NCBI RefSeq assembly: GCF_013185915.1
Contig: NZ_JAAZUH010000001.1
Location: forward strand, 1,612,001-1,676,000
DNA from: Stenotrophomonas bentonitica
Lineage (GTDB): Bacteria > Pseudomonadota > Gammaproteobacteria > Xanthomonadales > Xanthomonadaceae
Direction of reading: 5' to 3'
Length of the DNA stretch: 64,000 nucleotides
In this document: in pieces, positions 10,657 through 19,264 of the stretch
Numbering within the stretch: position 1 is the stretch's first letter
Layout: each line of letters opens with the position of its first letter
The notes under the pieces: generated by a model
Database searches by the model: none
What the model saw: only the letters and a program-made list of their open reading frames with translations
Told to the model about the DNA's origin: nothing
Program-made: the position numbers and the translations under genes

Positions 10657-11000
10657 ACGACGACACCCGCCGCGCGCCGCGCCGCAACGTCAATGACCAG
10701 GTGCCGGTGACGGACACGCTGGCCGAAGCCGTGATCGGGCGCCTGGGCAATATTTCCGAGACGGGCATGCTGATGCTGTGCTCGGTGCCGATGAACGAGG
10801 ATGCGCTGTACCAGATGCGCTTCGCCATTCCCGGGGCGAATGGCCAGCCGCAGACGCTGGACGTGGGCGTGCACCTGCTGTGGAACGAGCCCAGCCATGT
10901 GACCGGGCAGAGCTGGGCGGGGTTCCGCTTCCTGACCCTCAGCCGGGAGCACAAGGAGCAGTTGCGGGCGTGGATCGCCGAGGAATCTTCGGCGGTCTGA
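10653..11000 (+). CDS. PilZ domain protein
   Basis: A 115-residue single PilZ domain. The N-terminal Arg-rich stretch RRAPRRN supplies the RxxxR-type motif and GNISETGMLM matches the (D/N)xSxxG motif, the two elements that wrap c-di-GMP. Strand GVHLLWNE and helix SREHKEQLRAWI complete the fold. Both motifs being present suggests genuine ligand binding, unlike degenerate PilZ proteins. It overlaps the DUF1631 stop (ATGA at 10653), so the two probably act together. Likely a cytosolic c-di-GMP receptor. Confidence 0.87.
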   Translation: MNDDTRRAPRRNVNDQVPVTDTLAEAVIGRLGNISETGMLMLCSVPMNEDALYQMRFAIPGANGQPQTLDVGVHLLWNEPSHVTGQSWAGFRFLTLSREHKEQLRAWIAEESSAV

Positions 11001-11080
11001 GTGCCGGTTCCGGCACAGCACGCGCTGGCCGATTGCGGCAGAATCAGGGGCTGCATTCCGCTGCCTGATGAGCCCCCGCG

Positions 11081-12406
11081 ATGAACCAGTCCGACCTTGG
11101 TGCCCTGTATTCCCAGCACGTGCGCGTGCTTTGCCAACGCGCGGATCAGGCGCTGGCCCGTGGGGGGTTCGATCATCTGGTGATTCCCAGCGGGACGCTG
11201 CATTACCAGGCGTTCGATGACCGCGATTATCCGTATGCGGTGAATCCGAACTTCAAGGCGTGGCTGCCGCTGACGAAGGTGCCCAACAGCTGGGTGGTGT
11301 ACACGCCGGGGCAGCGGCCGAAGGTGATCTTCCACCAGCCGTTCGATTACTGGCACGTGGTGCCGGACGCGCCCAACGGCTGGTGGGTGGAGCATTTCGA
11401 CATCGAGATCATCCGCACGGCGGACGAGGCGCTGGCACTGCTGCCGCGCGATGCGTCGCGCTCCGCGATCCTGGGTGAGCCGCAGAGTGCGCTGGGCGGG
11501 TTCGTGCCGAACAATCCGGAGCCGGTGATCCATTACCTGGACTGGCACCGGGCGTACAAGACGCCGTACGAGATCGCGCTGATGCGCGAGGCGCAGCGAC
11601 TGGGGGTGCGTGGGCACCGTGCGGCGGAGGCGGCGTTCCGTGCGGGGGCGAGCGAGTTCGAGATCCACATGGCGTACTGCCGTGCGGTGGGCCAGGACGC
11701 CAATGAGCTGCCGTACGGCAACATCATCGGGTTGAACGAGCATGCGGCGGTACTGCATTACACGGACCTGGGGCGTACGCCGCCGCAGCCGCTGCGTAGT
11801 TTCCTGATCGATGCGGGCGCGAGTGCGTCCGGTTACGCGAGCGACATCACGCGTACGTATGCGGCGGGTGGCCACGATGAGTTCCAGGCGATGATCGAGG
11901 CGGTCGACGCGGCGCAGCAGCAGATGGGCGCGGGGGTGCGCGCGGGGGTGGACTACAAGCAGCTGCACGTGGATGCGCACCTGTCGTTGATGGGCATCCT
12001 GAAGGACTTCGGGGTGCTGAAGGTGTCGCCGGAAGCGGCGCTGGCGACGGGGGTGAGCGCGGCGTTCTTCCCGCACGGGCTGGGCCATCTGATCGGGCTG
12101 CAGGTGCACGATGTGGCGGGCTTTGCGGCGAGCGACCGGGGCGGCCGGGTGGAGCGTCCGGAAGGTCATCCGTACCTGCGCCTGACCCGCTCGCTGGAGC
12201 CGGGCATGGTGGTGACGATCGAGCCGGGCGTGTACTTCATCGACATGCTGCTGGACGAGGTGAAGCAGCGCGGCCATGCGGACAGCATCGACTGGAACCG
12301 CGTGGACTTCTTCCGCCCGTACGGCGGGATCCGCATCGAGGACGAGGTGCTGTGCACCGAGGGCGATGCGGACAACCTGACGCGTCCGGAGTTCGCAAAG
12401 GCGTAA
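11081..12406 (+). CDS. pepQ: Xaa-Pro dipeptidase PepQ
   Basis: This 441-residue M24 metallopeptidase cleaves dipeptides with C-terminal proline. The five metal ligands of the pita-bread fold are all visible: D244 and D255 (LIDAGAS, ASDITRTY), H336 (HGLGHLIGLQVHD), E381 (TIEPGVYF) and E420 (IRIEDEV). The N-terminal HYQAFDDRDYPYAVNPNFKAW block is typical of PepQ. Codon use leans to G-ending codons (GCG, ACG, CGT) more than its GCC/ACC-rich neighbours. It is convergent with pepP, a peptidase of the same fold, across a 567-bp repeat-filled gap. Confidence 0.95.
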   Translation: MNQSDLGALYSQHVRVLCQRADQALARGGFDHLVIPSGTLHYQAFDDRDYPYAVNPNFKAWLPLTKVPNSWVVYTPGQRPKVIFHQPFDYWHVVPDAPNGWWVEHFDIEIIRTADEALALLPRDASRSAILGEPQSALGGFVPNNPEPVIHYLDWHRAYKTPYEIALMREAQRLGVRGHRAAEAAFRAGASEFEIHMAYCRAVGQDANELPYGNIIGLNEHAAVLHYTDLGRTPPQPLRSFLIDAGASASGYASDITRTYAAGGHDEFQAMIEAVDAAQQQMGAGVRAGVDYKQLHVDAHLSLMGILKDFGVLKVSPEAALATGVSAAFFPHGLGHLIGLQVHDVAGFAASDRGGRVERPEGHPYLRLTRSLEPGMVVTIEPGVYFIDMLLDEVKQRGHADSIDWNRVDFFRPYGGIRIEDEVLCTEGDADNLTRPEFAKA

Positions 12407-12425
12407 CGGCATTCGACGCCATCCG

Positions 12426-12505
12426 GTAGAGCCGGGCCCTGCCCGGCTGCTGTTGGATTCAGGTGGTAGAGCCGGGCCTTGCCCGGCTGCTGTTGGATTC
12501 AGGCG
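12426..12505 (+). repeat. Two tandem GTAG-type REP palindromes
   Basis: A 40-bp unit is present twice in tandem (12426-12465 and 12466-12505). Each unit is GTAG, then the palindrome AGCCGGGC-CYT-GCCCGGCT, then the flank GCTGTTGGATTCAGG. GTAG-headed imperfect palindromes of this sort are the REP elements described in Stenotrophomonas maltophilia. They lie just after pepQ, in a convergent intergenic region. Confidence 0.85.
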
Positions 12506-12550
12506 AAAAGCCGCAGGCGCACCGTTTCCCTGGCTTGGGCCGCCCGGTGC

Positions 12551-12628
12551 CGGTTTGCGGGGTCGCCGTAAACCCATCCATGGGGGCTAAGCGGACGCCA
12601 TCCATGGCGCCGATTCCCCCGCAAACCG
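12551..12628. repeat. Long inverted-repeat element with CCATCCATGG core
   Basis: Perfect 12-bp arms CGGTTTGCGGGG (12551-12562) and CCCCGCAAACCG (12617-12628) enclose about 54 bp with two copies of CCATCCATGG. A comparable element lies at 59547-59627. Function is unknown; the long stem and shared ATCCATG/CATGGATG core suggest a dispersed intergenic repeat. Confidence 0.6.
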
Positions 12629-12775
12629 ACCCCGGTCGACCCTTTGACAGTGGGCCGGTGGCCACGGAAAAAGCAGGGACCGATCATTTCAATGCGTCAC
12701 CGGGCGCGGATGATTTCACGGCAGTCGTTTGGGAACCGACCCTACCAAAGCGGGCCAGCGCACGGTCGAACCCGC

Positions 12776-12880
12776 GTAGGGACACGCCATGCGTGTCTTC
12801 TCTCGCAGGTGGGGCGATCTCTCTGGAGAAAAGCCCCCTTCTTGTTGAAGGGGGCGCGCCGAAGGCGGGGGGTTAAGGTG
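12776..12880. repeat. GTAG hairpin and two-hairpin GC-rich repeat
   Basis: First, a GTAG (12776-12779) precedes a 7-bp hairpin GACACGC-CAT-GCGTGTC (12781-12797), a short REP variant. Second, GCCCCCTTC (12833-12841) pairs with GAAGGGGGC (12847-12855), followed at once by a small GCGCC-GAA-GGCG hairpin and a G-run. The same two-hairpin-plus-G-run arrangement occurs at 31301-31340. The remainder of the 12407-12973 gap shows no credible gene. Confidence 0.5.
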
Positions 12881-12973
12881 GAATGCGCGGATAACGCGGG
12901 CCGAAGGCACGTGTTATCCCGGAGCGGGGCTGCCCGGCGGCCGCCCCTGCACGTAGAAACTGAGACGCTGCTT

Positions 12974-14308
12974 TCAGCGCGAACCCAACATCTCCGCTTC
13001 AATCTCATCGGCACTTCGCGCCAATGCTGCAGTCAACACGTGGTGCCCGTCATCGGTGATCACCACATCGTCTTCGGTACGAATGCCGATGCCGCGCCAG
13101 CGCGCTTCCACGCTGGTGTCGTCCGCACCGATGTACAAGCCCGGCTCGATGGTGAAGGCCATGCCGACTTCGAGCATGCGTGAGTCGCCGGCGAGGCGGT
13201 AGTCGCCTACGTCGTGCACGTCCAGGCCGAGCCAGTGGCCGGTCTTGTGGCGGTAGAAGCGCTGGTAGTGGCCTTCGGCGATGTTGTCTTCCAGCGTGCC
13301 CTTGAGCAGGCCGAGCCGCAGCAGGCCTTCGGTGAGGGTCTGCACGGCAGCGAGGTGGCCGGCTTCGTAGGCGACGCCGGGGCGCGCCTGGGCCAATGCG
13401 GCGGCCTGCGCTGCGCCGACCAGGTCGTGCAGCGCGCGCTGCTCGGCGCTGAAGCGGCCGTTGACCGGGAAGGTGCGGGTGATGTCGCTGGCGTAACCGC
13501 GAAACTCCGCGCCGGCGTCGACCAGGACCAGCTCGCCGTCGCGGCTGCGTGCGTTGTTGGCGCGGTAATGCAGGATGCAACCGTTGCTGCCGGTACCGAC
13601 GATGCTGCCGTACGCCGCCCATGCATCGTTGGCGCGGAACACGCGTTCGAGGTCCGCCTGCAGTTCGTACTCGTGGATGCCCGGTCGCGCCGCGTGCATG
13701 GCGGCGCGGTGCGCCTGCACGGTGATGTCGGCGGCGCGCTGCATCAGTGCGATTTCCGCGTCGGACTTGAACAGCCGCTGCTCGTGCAGCAGGTGGCCCA
13801 GCTCCAGGAACTCGTGCGGCGGTTGCGCACCGTGCCGCACCTGCGAGCGCACGCGGTTCACCCAGCCGATCAGCTTGAGGTCGAACTCCGCGTCGCGCCC
13901 GAAGTGGTAGTACACCCGCGAGCGGCCTTCCAGCAGGCCAGGCAGGATGTCGTCCAGATCGTCGATCGGGTAGGCATCGTCCATGCCGTATTGCGAAACC
14001 GCGCCCTCCTGGCCGGCGCGGGCGCCGTCCCAGGCTTCGCGCTCGGCGTCGCGCTCGCGGCAGAACAGGATCACTTCACCGTGGCGGCGGCCCGGGATCA
14101 GCACCAGCACCGCGTCCGGTTCCGGGAAACCGCTCAGGTACCAGAAGTCCGAGTCCTGGCGGAACGGGTAATGCGTATCCAGGCTGCGCACCCGTTCGGA
14201 GGCGGCCGGCAGCACCAGAATGGCGTCATCACCGGCCATCTCCATCAGCTGCTGGCGGCGGCCGGCGTACTCGGCGGCGGAAATGCCGGTCAACGCATGG
14301 ATGCCCAT
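12974..14308 (-). CDS. pepP: Xaa-Pro aminopeptidase PepP
   Basis: Aminopeptidase P (444 residues, M24 family) removes the N-terminal residue ahead of proline. Metal ligands are D264 and D275 (LVDAGAEFRGYASDITRTF), H358 (HKTGHWLGLDVHD), E388 (FTIEPGLYI) and E412 (IRTEDDVV). The N-terminal creatinase-like domain carries FRQDSDFWYLSGFPEPDAV, typical of PepP. It follows ygfB by 1 bp, reproducing the E. coli ygfB-pepP pair. Downstream E. coli has ubiH; here the gene ends in the repeat region instead. Confidence 0.95.
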   Translation of the reverse strand: MGIHALTGISAAEYAGRRQQLMEMAGDDAILVLPAASERVRSLDTHYPFRQDSDFWYLSGFPEPDAVLVLIPGRRHGEVILFCRERDAEREAWDGARAGQEGAVSQYGMDDAYPIDDLDDILPGLLEGRSRVYYHFGRDAEFDLKLIGWVNRVRSQVRHGAQPPHEFLELGHLLHEQRLFKSDAEIALMQRAADITVQAHRAAMHAARPGIHEYELQADLERVFRANDAWAAYGSIVGTGSNGCILHYRANNARSRDGELVLVDAGAEFRGYASDITRTFPVNGRFSAEQRALHDLVGAAQAAALAQARPGVAYEAGHLAAVQTLTEGLLRLGLLKGTLEDNIAEGHYQRFYRHKTGHWLGLDVHDVGDYRLAGDSRMLEVGMAFTIEPGLYIGADDTSVEARWRGIGIRTEDDVVITDDGHHVLTAALARSADEIEAEMLGSR

Positions 14309-14309
14309 C

Positions 14310-14858
14310 TCAGTTCAGGCGCTGCCGGTGGCGCGCGGCCATCACGCAGTCGCCGTGCAGCAGCAGTGCCGCCACGCGGATGAACTCTTCGATCTCGGCC
14401 AGCGCGTCCTCGTCGTCGTCGTTGCCGCTCTCGAAGTCCTCGCTGGAGGCCTGGGCCAGCTTGGCCAGGTCGGTGAGCGCTTCTTCACCTTCTTCGGACA
14501 GGGGCGGCCGCTTGCTGCCCGCGCCCAGGCCGAAACCGCCGAGGAAGGCGCGCGCCCAGGTGAACAGCGCGTCGGCCTGCGCGGCGGTGTCCTCGCTGTC
14601 GGTCAGCAGCAGCTCGAAGGCGAAGTCGCGGTCTTCCAGCTGCGCCACGCTGGCGACGCGGAGCTGGTCGAGCGCATCGCCGTCGACCGGGGTGGGCGCG
14701 TTGTCGTCGGCCAGCACCCGCGCCGGCCATTCGCGCACGGGTGCGCCGCCGGCCGACAGCCAGCCGCACAGGCCGCCGTGCAGCTCGGCTGCATTGGCAC
14801 CCAGGCCGGCCGCCTGGCTGGCCTGGTTCACGTCGTTGACACTCGGAAGTTCGGTCAT
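14310..14858 (-). CDS. ygfB: UPF0149/YgfB family protein
   Basis: A 182-residue UPF0149 (YgfB) protein. Recognisable features are GLGANAAELHGGLCGWLSAG near the N-terminus, FTWARAFLGGFGLG in the middle and an acidic stretch SGNDDDEDALAEIEEFIRVA before the C-terminus. The E. coli and Pseudomonas homologues sit in this same locus; the Pseudomonas protein has been linked to control of alginate gene expression. I start at MTELPSVND (14858), not the longer open frame. It is immediately upstream of pepP and divergent from the zapA operon. Confidence 0.88.
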   Translation of the reverse strand: MTELPSVNDVNQASQAAGLGANAAELHGGLCGWLSAGGAPVREWPARVLADDNAPTPVDGDALDQLRVASVAQLEDRDFAFELLLTDSEDTAAQADALFTWARAFLGGFGLGAGSKRPPLSEEGEEALTDLAKLAQASSEDFESGNDDDEDALAEIEEFIRVAALLLHGDCVMAARHRQRLN

Positions 14859-14987
14859 TTCAAGGCTCGATCTGGTGGGGCGCCGGGACAGCCGGCGACC
14901 CCGGGGTGGCAGCGCCACAGTGTATCAATCCGCCGGTGTTCATTATTCGCTTGACCGGCTCCAGTCCCCTTGCCTATCGTGCCGGAC

Positions 14988-15209
14988 ATGGAACCTTCCG
15001 ATGCCATCGCCCAGTTACAGGCCTTTGCCGCCCGGGTGGAGGCGTTGCTGGAGCGCAACCAGCGCCTGGCCGAGGAGAACCGCAGCCTGCGCCACCAGCA
15101 GGAGACGCTGGTCAACGAGCGCTCGCAGCTGCTGGCCAAGAACGAGCAGGCCCGCTCCCGGGTGGAAGCGATGATCACCCGGCTCAAATCGCTGGAGCAG
15201 CACACATGA
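14988..15209 (+). CDS. Small coiled-coil protein (TIGR02449 family)
   Basis: A 73-residue protein that is almost entirely one predicted coiled coil (heptads through LQAFAARVEALLERNQRLAE to the C-terminus). It matches the TIGR02449 family, always found just upstream of zapA in gammaproteobacteria. An earlier in-frame start at 14970 would add six residues; MEPSDAIAQL is preferred. Its stop overlaps the zapA start (ATGA). A role alongside ZapA in division is likely from context; no activity is known. Confidence 0.8.
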   Translation: MEPSDAIAQLQAFAARVEALLERNQRLAEENRSLRHQQETLVNERSQLLAKNEQARSRVEAMITRLKSLEQHT

Positions 15210-15502
15210 GCCAGAACGAACCGGTCAGCGTCCGCATCCTGGACCGCGAGTACACGGTGGGCGTGGGCGCGGACGAACGCGAAAGCCTGACCGCCGCCGC
15301 GCGCCTGCTCGATGCCAAGATGCGCGAGATCCGCGGCAGCAACCGCATGGCCGCGGTCGACCGCATCGCCGTGCTGGCCGCGCTCAACCTGGCCCATGAA
15401 CTGCAGCAGCTGCGCGATGACTACGCGCGCCAGGCAGTCGCCCTGCAGCAGACGCTTGCCGATCTGAACAGGCGCCTGGACCGCGCCATCGACGGCGCGT
15501 GA
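15206..15502 (+). CDS. zapA: Cell division protein ZapA
   Basis: ZapA (98 residues) bundles FtsZ filaments at the division septum. VSVRILDREYTVGVGADERESL is the N-terminal beta region, followed by AARLLDAKMREIRGSN and NLAHEL, then a C-terminal coiled coil. Length is at the short end of normal. It overlaps the TIGR02449 gene and is followed by 6S RNA and fau, the classic zapA-ssrS-fau arrangement. Confidence 0.92.
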   Translation: MSQNEPVSVRILDREYTVGVGADERESLTAAARLLDAKMREIRGSNRMAAVDRIAVLAALNLAHELQQLRDDYARQAVALQQTLADLNRRLDRAIDGA

Positions 15503-15551
15503 TCCGTTCTTCATTGTTCTGAATTGGCCTGTAATCCGACCGACGAACGGG

Positions 15552-15580
15552 GTATCCGATTTCGCGGCGTTGGCTATAAT
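15552..15580 (+). promoter_or_regulatory. Promoter of 6S RNA
   Basis: A perfect -10 box TATAAT lies at 15575-15580, preceded by a weak -35 at about 15552-15557 (GTATCC region). The expected start, 7-8 bp downstream, falls at the 5' end of the 6S terminal stem (about 15588). Confidence 0.7.
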
Positions 15581-15587
15581 GGCCTCG

Positions 15588-15775
15588 CGTTCTCTGCTGT
15601 GAACGACGGCGTGTGCAAACATTCGCCTTGTCCCTTAATTACGACCACGGGTGCGCGACGGCGCCGGGAGTGCAGGTCCGCCTTGTAGCGGGAAGCCCGA
15701 AGGAGTCCCAGCGTACCCACTTGAACCCCGGGTTCAAGGTCGTTTCGCACGCATCGTCACCGCGGAGAATGCAGT
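15588..15775 (+). ncRNA. ssrS: 6S RNA
   Basis: The 6S RNA binds the sigma-70 holoenzyme in stationary phase as an open-promoter mimic. Support: position between zapA and fau, as in E. coli; closing stem between CGTTCTCTGC (15588-15597) and GCGGAGAAT (15762-15770); and the hairpin TTGAACCCCGGGTTCAA (15721-15737), matching the equivalent E. coli 6S hairpin. A perfect TATAAT sits at the right distance upstream. The ends are estimated to within about 5 bases. The transcript probably continues into fau or ends at the terminator at 15783. Confidence 0.9.
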
Positions 15776-15782
15776 ATTCCTG

Positions 15783-15819
15783 CAAGAGCGACGTTCCATC
15801 GGGACGTCGCTCTTGTTTT
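15783..15819 (+). terminator. Intrinsic terminator after 6S RNA
   Basis: Stem CAAGAGCGACGT (15783-15794) pairs perfectly with ACGTCGCTCTTG (15804-15815) and the helix extends inward; TTTT follows. It separates 6S RNA from fau (start 15843), leaving fau to readthrough or a separate promoter. Confidence 0.85.
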
Positions 15820-15842
15820 ATCCGGCCCCAACGGACCCAGGC

Positions 15843-16429
15843 ATGACCGACCCGCGCTCCGCACTGCGCCAGCAGTTGCGCCAACGCCGCCGAGACATTC
15901 CCGCCGCGCAGCGCCTGGCCGCCGCCGAACAGCTCGCCGATGCCCTGCTTGCCCTGCCCTTCGCGCCCACCCACGGCCACGTGGCCGGCTACTGGGCGCT
16001 GGATGGCGAGATCGCCCTGCACCGCTGGCAGATGCGCCTGCCCGACAGCGTGCGCTACTGCCTGCCGGTGCTGGACGGCGACACCCTGCGCTTCGCGCCG
16101 TGGCGCCCGGGCCAGCCGCTGACCGCCAACCGCTTCGGCATTCCCGAACCCGACATTGCCATTGCCGACACGCTGGCGCCGGCGCAGATGACGCTGGTGG
16201 CCGCGCCGCTGGTGGGCTTCGACACGCAGTGCCGGCGGCTGGGCATGGGAGGCGGCTGGTATGATCGCAGCTTCGCATTCCGCCAGCAGCGCCCGGCTCC
16301 GCCGTGGCTGGTGGGCGTCGGTTTTTCGGTGCAGCAGGTGGATGACCTGCCGGTGCAGCCGTGGGACGTCGGCGTGGATGCGATCTGTACCGACGCTGCC
16401 ACCCATTTCCCCGTACCGAACGATCCCGA

Positions 16430-16433
<4 letters not shown>
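15843..16433 (+). CDS. fau: 5-formyltetrahydrofolate cyclo-ligase
   Basis: This 196-residue enzyme (YgfA/MTHFS) converts 5-formyl-THF to 5,10-methenyl-THF with ATP, returning a folate storage form to one-carbon metabolism. Seen: [19 protein letters not shown] at the N-terminus, the substrate region [14 protein letters not shown], and the nucleotide-binding [21 protein letters not shown] is chosen; the open frame upstream runs through the 6S RNA. Its stop overlaps the start of the EVE gene (ATGA). Position after ssrS is conserved. Confidence 0.94.
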
Positions 16434-16906
<473 letters not shown>

Positions 16907-16932
16907 CCCCTTTCCCGTACGAGTTTCCCGCC

Positions 16933-17580
16933 ATGTCCGAAGCCAAACGCCTCGCCGCAGAGAAAGCCCTGGAATACGTCGAAGACGGCATGATCGTCGG
17001 GGTCGGCACCGGTTCCACCGTTGCCTACTTCATCGACGGCCTGGCCCGTATCCAGCACCGCATCAAGGCCACCGTGTCCAGCTCCGAGCAGAGCACCGCG
17101 CGCCTGCGCCAGCACGGCATCGAAGTGCTGGAACTCAACCACACCGGCAACCTGTCGCTGTACGTGGACGGCGCCGACGAGTGCGACGGCAACAAGTGCC
17201 TGATCAAGGGCGGCGGTGCCGCACTGACCCGCGAGAAGATCATCGCCGAGGCCAGCGAGCGCTTCGTGTGCATCGTCGACCCGAGCAAACAGGTGCCGGT
17301 GCTCGGGAAATTCCCGCTGCCGGTGGAAGTGATTCCGATGGCACGCAGCCTGGTCGCGCGCCGGATCATGGACATGACCGGCGGCCAGCCGGCCTGGCGC
17401 GAAGGCGTCATCACCGACAACGGCAACCAGATCCTGGACATCCACCACCTGCAGATCACAGACCCGGTGGCGCTGGAACGCGAACTCAACCAGCTGCCCG
17501 GCGTGGTCTGCGTGGGCCTGTTCGCGCGCCGCCCGGCCGACGTGGTGATTGTTGGCGGCGAACCGCCGAAGGTGTTCTGA
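16933..17580 (+). CDS. rpiA: Ribose-5-phosphate isomerase A
   Basis: RpiA (215 residues) interconverts ribose-5-phosphate and ribulose-5-phosphate in the pentose phosphate pathway. [16 protein letters not shown] is the phosphate-binding loop, YVDGADECD holds the catalytic acidic residues, and [13 protein letters not shown] completes the active site. Full length. It is close to fau, as in E. coli, where serA separates the two. Confidence 0.96.
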   Translation: MSEAKRLAAEKALEYVEDGMIVGVGTGSTVAYFIDGLARIQHRIKATVSSSEQSTARLRQHGIEVLELNHTGNLSLYVDGADECDGNKCLIKGGGAALTREKIIAEASERFVCIVDPSKQVPVLGKFPLPVEVIPMARSLVARRIMDMTGGQPAWREGVITDNGNQILDIHHLQITDPVALERELNQLPGVVCVGLFARRPADVVIVGGEPPKVF

Positions 17581-17628
17581 TACCCCCTGCCGGCACGCCC
17601 GTGCCGGCTCCTGCCCGAGGGTCTGCCC

Positions 17629-18084
17629 ATGCGCTTGATGCGCCTGCTGTTGCCGTTGCTGTTGCTGCTTACCCTGTCCGGCTGCGCCAGCACCGGCACC
17701 AGCCATTGGGTGGAACTGGGCGGCGCCCGTTACCAGGTCGAACTGGCCACCAATGACGAATCGCGTGCGCGCGGGCTGATGTTCCGCGACGAGATGCCTG
17801 CCGACCACGGCATGTTGTTCCTGCACGAGCGCCAGGAGCTGCAGGCGTACTGGATGAAGAACACCAAGATCGCGCTGGACATCCTGTATTTCGATGACCA
17901 GCGCCGCCTGGTCAGCCAGCAGCGCGACGTGCCGCCGTGTTCGGCCGGCGACCGCTGCCCGCCCTACCCCAGCAGCGGTCCGGCACGCTACGTGCTGGAG
18001 CTCAATGCCGGCCAGGCCGAGAAACTGGGCCTGCAGGACGGGGCCCAGCTCACCTTCGGCCCCGGCATCGCCGACCAGCCCTGA
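17629..18084 (+). CDS. DUF192 lipoprotein
   Basis: A 151-residue DUF192 protein with an N-terminal lipoprotein signal: a run of leucines followed by LSGC, placing the lipidated Cys at residue 19. The DUF192 core is clear: ELATNDESRARGLMFRD, MLFLHERQELQAYWMKNTKIALDILYFD. The family is compact and of unknown function, often secreted or anchored in the periplasm. It lies 48 bp after rpiA. Confidence 0.87.
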   Translation: MRLMRLLLPLLLLLTLSGCASTGTSHWVELGGARYQVELATNDESRARGLMFRDEMPADHGMLFLHERQELQAYWMKNTKIALDILYFDDQRRLVSQQRDVPPCSAGDRCPPYPSSGPARYVLELNAGQAEKLGLQDGAQLTFGPGIADQP

Positions 18085-18170
18085 ACGCCCTGCGGTGGCG
18101 GCGTTGTTTTCACGCCGCACCGCTTGAATCGCTCCGCATTTGTCGCCAGTCTGTGTCCATGCAGGGGCAC

Positions 18171-19004
18171 ATGACATTGCCGGCGTGGGACTCCCTGGCC
18201 GAACTGGACGACGAGGCGCTGCCGCTGTTGCCCACGGCCCTGCTGATCGCGCGCGACGAGTACCCCGACCTGGACCCGCAGGTCTACGACGCGCTGGTGC
18301 AGAGCCACGCCGACCACCTGCGCAGCGAGGTGGACACCATCGCGCACTGGCCGCTCAAGATCGCGGCGGTCAACCGCCATCTGTTCGACGAGCTGGGCTA
18401 CGGCGGCGACCACGGCGAGTATTACGACCCGCGCAACAGCTACCTCAACCAGGTGTTCGAACGCCGCCTGGGCAACCCCATTTCGCTGGCCATGGTGCAG
18501 ATGGAAGTGGCGCGGCGGCTGGGCATTCCGCTGGACGGGGTGTCGTTCCCGGGACACTTCCTGGTGCGGCTGCCGGTCGACGACGGGATGCTGGTGATGG
18601 ACCCGTTCAACGGCGGCCGGCCGCTGGACGTGGAAGAGCTGCGCGAACGCGCGCGTTCGCACCTGGGCGGCGAAGTGCCGGACGACCAGGTGCTGGCGCA
18701 GATCCTGGACGCGGCGCCGGCGCGCGCGATCTTGATGCGCATGCTGCGCAACCTGCACGGGGTGTATGCCGAGCGCAGCGAATGGGACCGCGCCGCGCGC
18801 AGTGCCGACCGCCTGCTGAAGCTGGCGCCGGAGCAGGACGATGCCCTGCGCGATCGGGGGCTGGCGTACCTGCAGCTGGATTACGAAGCCGGCGCCCGCC
18901 ACGACCTGGGACTGTACCTGCAGCGCAATGCCCAGGCCAATGACGCGCAGTGGGTCCGGGAGAAGCTGGTGGAAATGGGCAGCAGGGTGCCGCGGTTACA
19001 TTAG
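18171..19004 (+). CDS. SirB1-like transglutaminase-fold protein with TPR tail
   Basis: A 277-residue SirB1/DUF819-type protein: LNQVFERRLGNPISLAMVQM and GVSFPGHFLVRL are the signature blocks of the SirB1 N-terminal (transglutaminase-like) domain, with VMDPFNGGRPL next; residues about 205-275 form tetratricopeptide-like helices. Function is unknown. In other genomes it neighbours prmC/kdsA; not here. I start at MTLPAWDSL (18171), 4 bases after an AGGGG; MQGHMTL at 18159 is an alternative. Its stop overlaps the convergent rubredoxin stop by 4 bp (19001-19004). Confidence 0.85.
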   Translation: MTLPAWDSLAELDDEALPLLPTALLIARDEYPDLDPQVYDALVQSHADHLRSEVDTIAHWPLKIAAVNRHLFDELGYGGDHGEYYDPRNSYLNQVFERRLGNPISLAMVQMEVARRLGIPLDGVSFPGHFLVRLPVDDGMLVMDPFNGGRPLDVEELRERARSHLGGEVPDDQVLAQILDAAPARAILMRMLRNLHGVYAERSEWDRAARSADRLLKLAPEQDDALRDRGLAYLQLDYEAGARHDLGLYLQRNAQANDAQWVREKLVEMGSRVPRLH

Positions 19005-19192
19005 TCGATCTCGACCATCTCGAAATCGTCCTTGGTCACGCCGCAGTCCGGGCAGGTCCAGGTGTCGGGCACGTCTTCCCACGCGGTGCCCGGGGCGATG
19101 CCCTCTTCGGGCAGGCCGTCGGCCTCCTTGTAGATGAAGCCGCAGACAACGCACATCCAGGTGCGGAAGGTGGTGGCGGTGGCGTCGGTCAT
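19001..19192 (-). CDS. rubA: Rubredoxin
   Basis: A 63-residue rubredoxin, a one-iron electron carrier. The four Cys ligands are in CVVCG and CPDCG, with the usual FIYKEADG and [12 protein letters not shown] between them. It is encoded opposite the SirB1-like gene, the stops overlapping tail to tail, and is divergent from thiE. Partner reductase or oxygenase is not in the window. Confidence 0.94.
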   Translation of the reverse strand: MTDATATTFRTWMCVVCGFIYKEADGLPEEGIAPGTAWEDVPDTWTCPDCGVTKDDFEMVEID

Positions 19193-19264
19193 CGGATAAT
19201 CAGGCGTTGGACAGTACGGTCATAGGCCATTGTCCCACTCCCGCCGCGCTACCGGTAGCCATCG

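Noticed and set aside
12426..12505. Tandem 40-bp repeat as a possible CRISPR
   Set aside because: Only two units, no unique spacers and a REP palindrome inside; no cas genes in the window.
12500..12960. Short open frames in the pepQ-pepP gap
   Set aside because: They cross palindromes, have no ribosome-binding sites and no recognisable protein features.
15651..15842. 5' extension of fau through the 6S RNA
   Set aside because: The extension would translate 6S RNA and its terminator; the conserved N-terminus starts at 15843.
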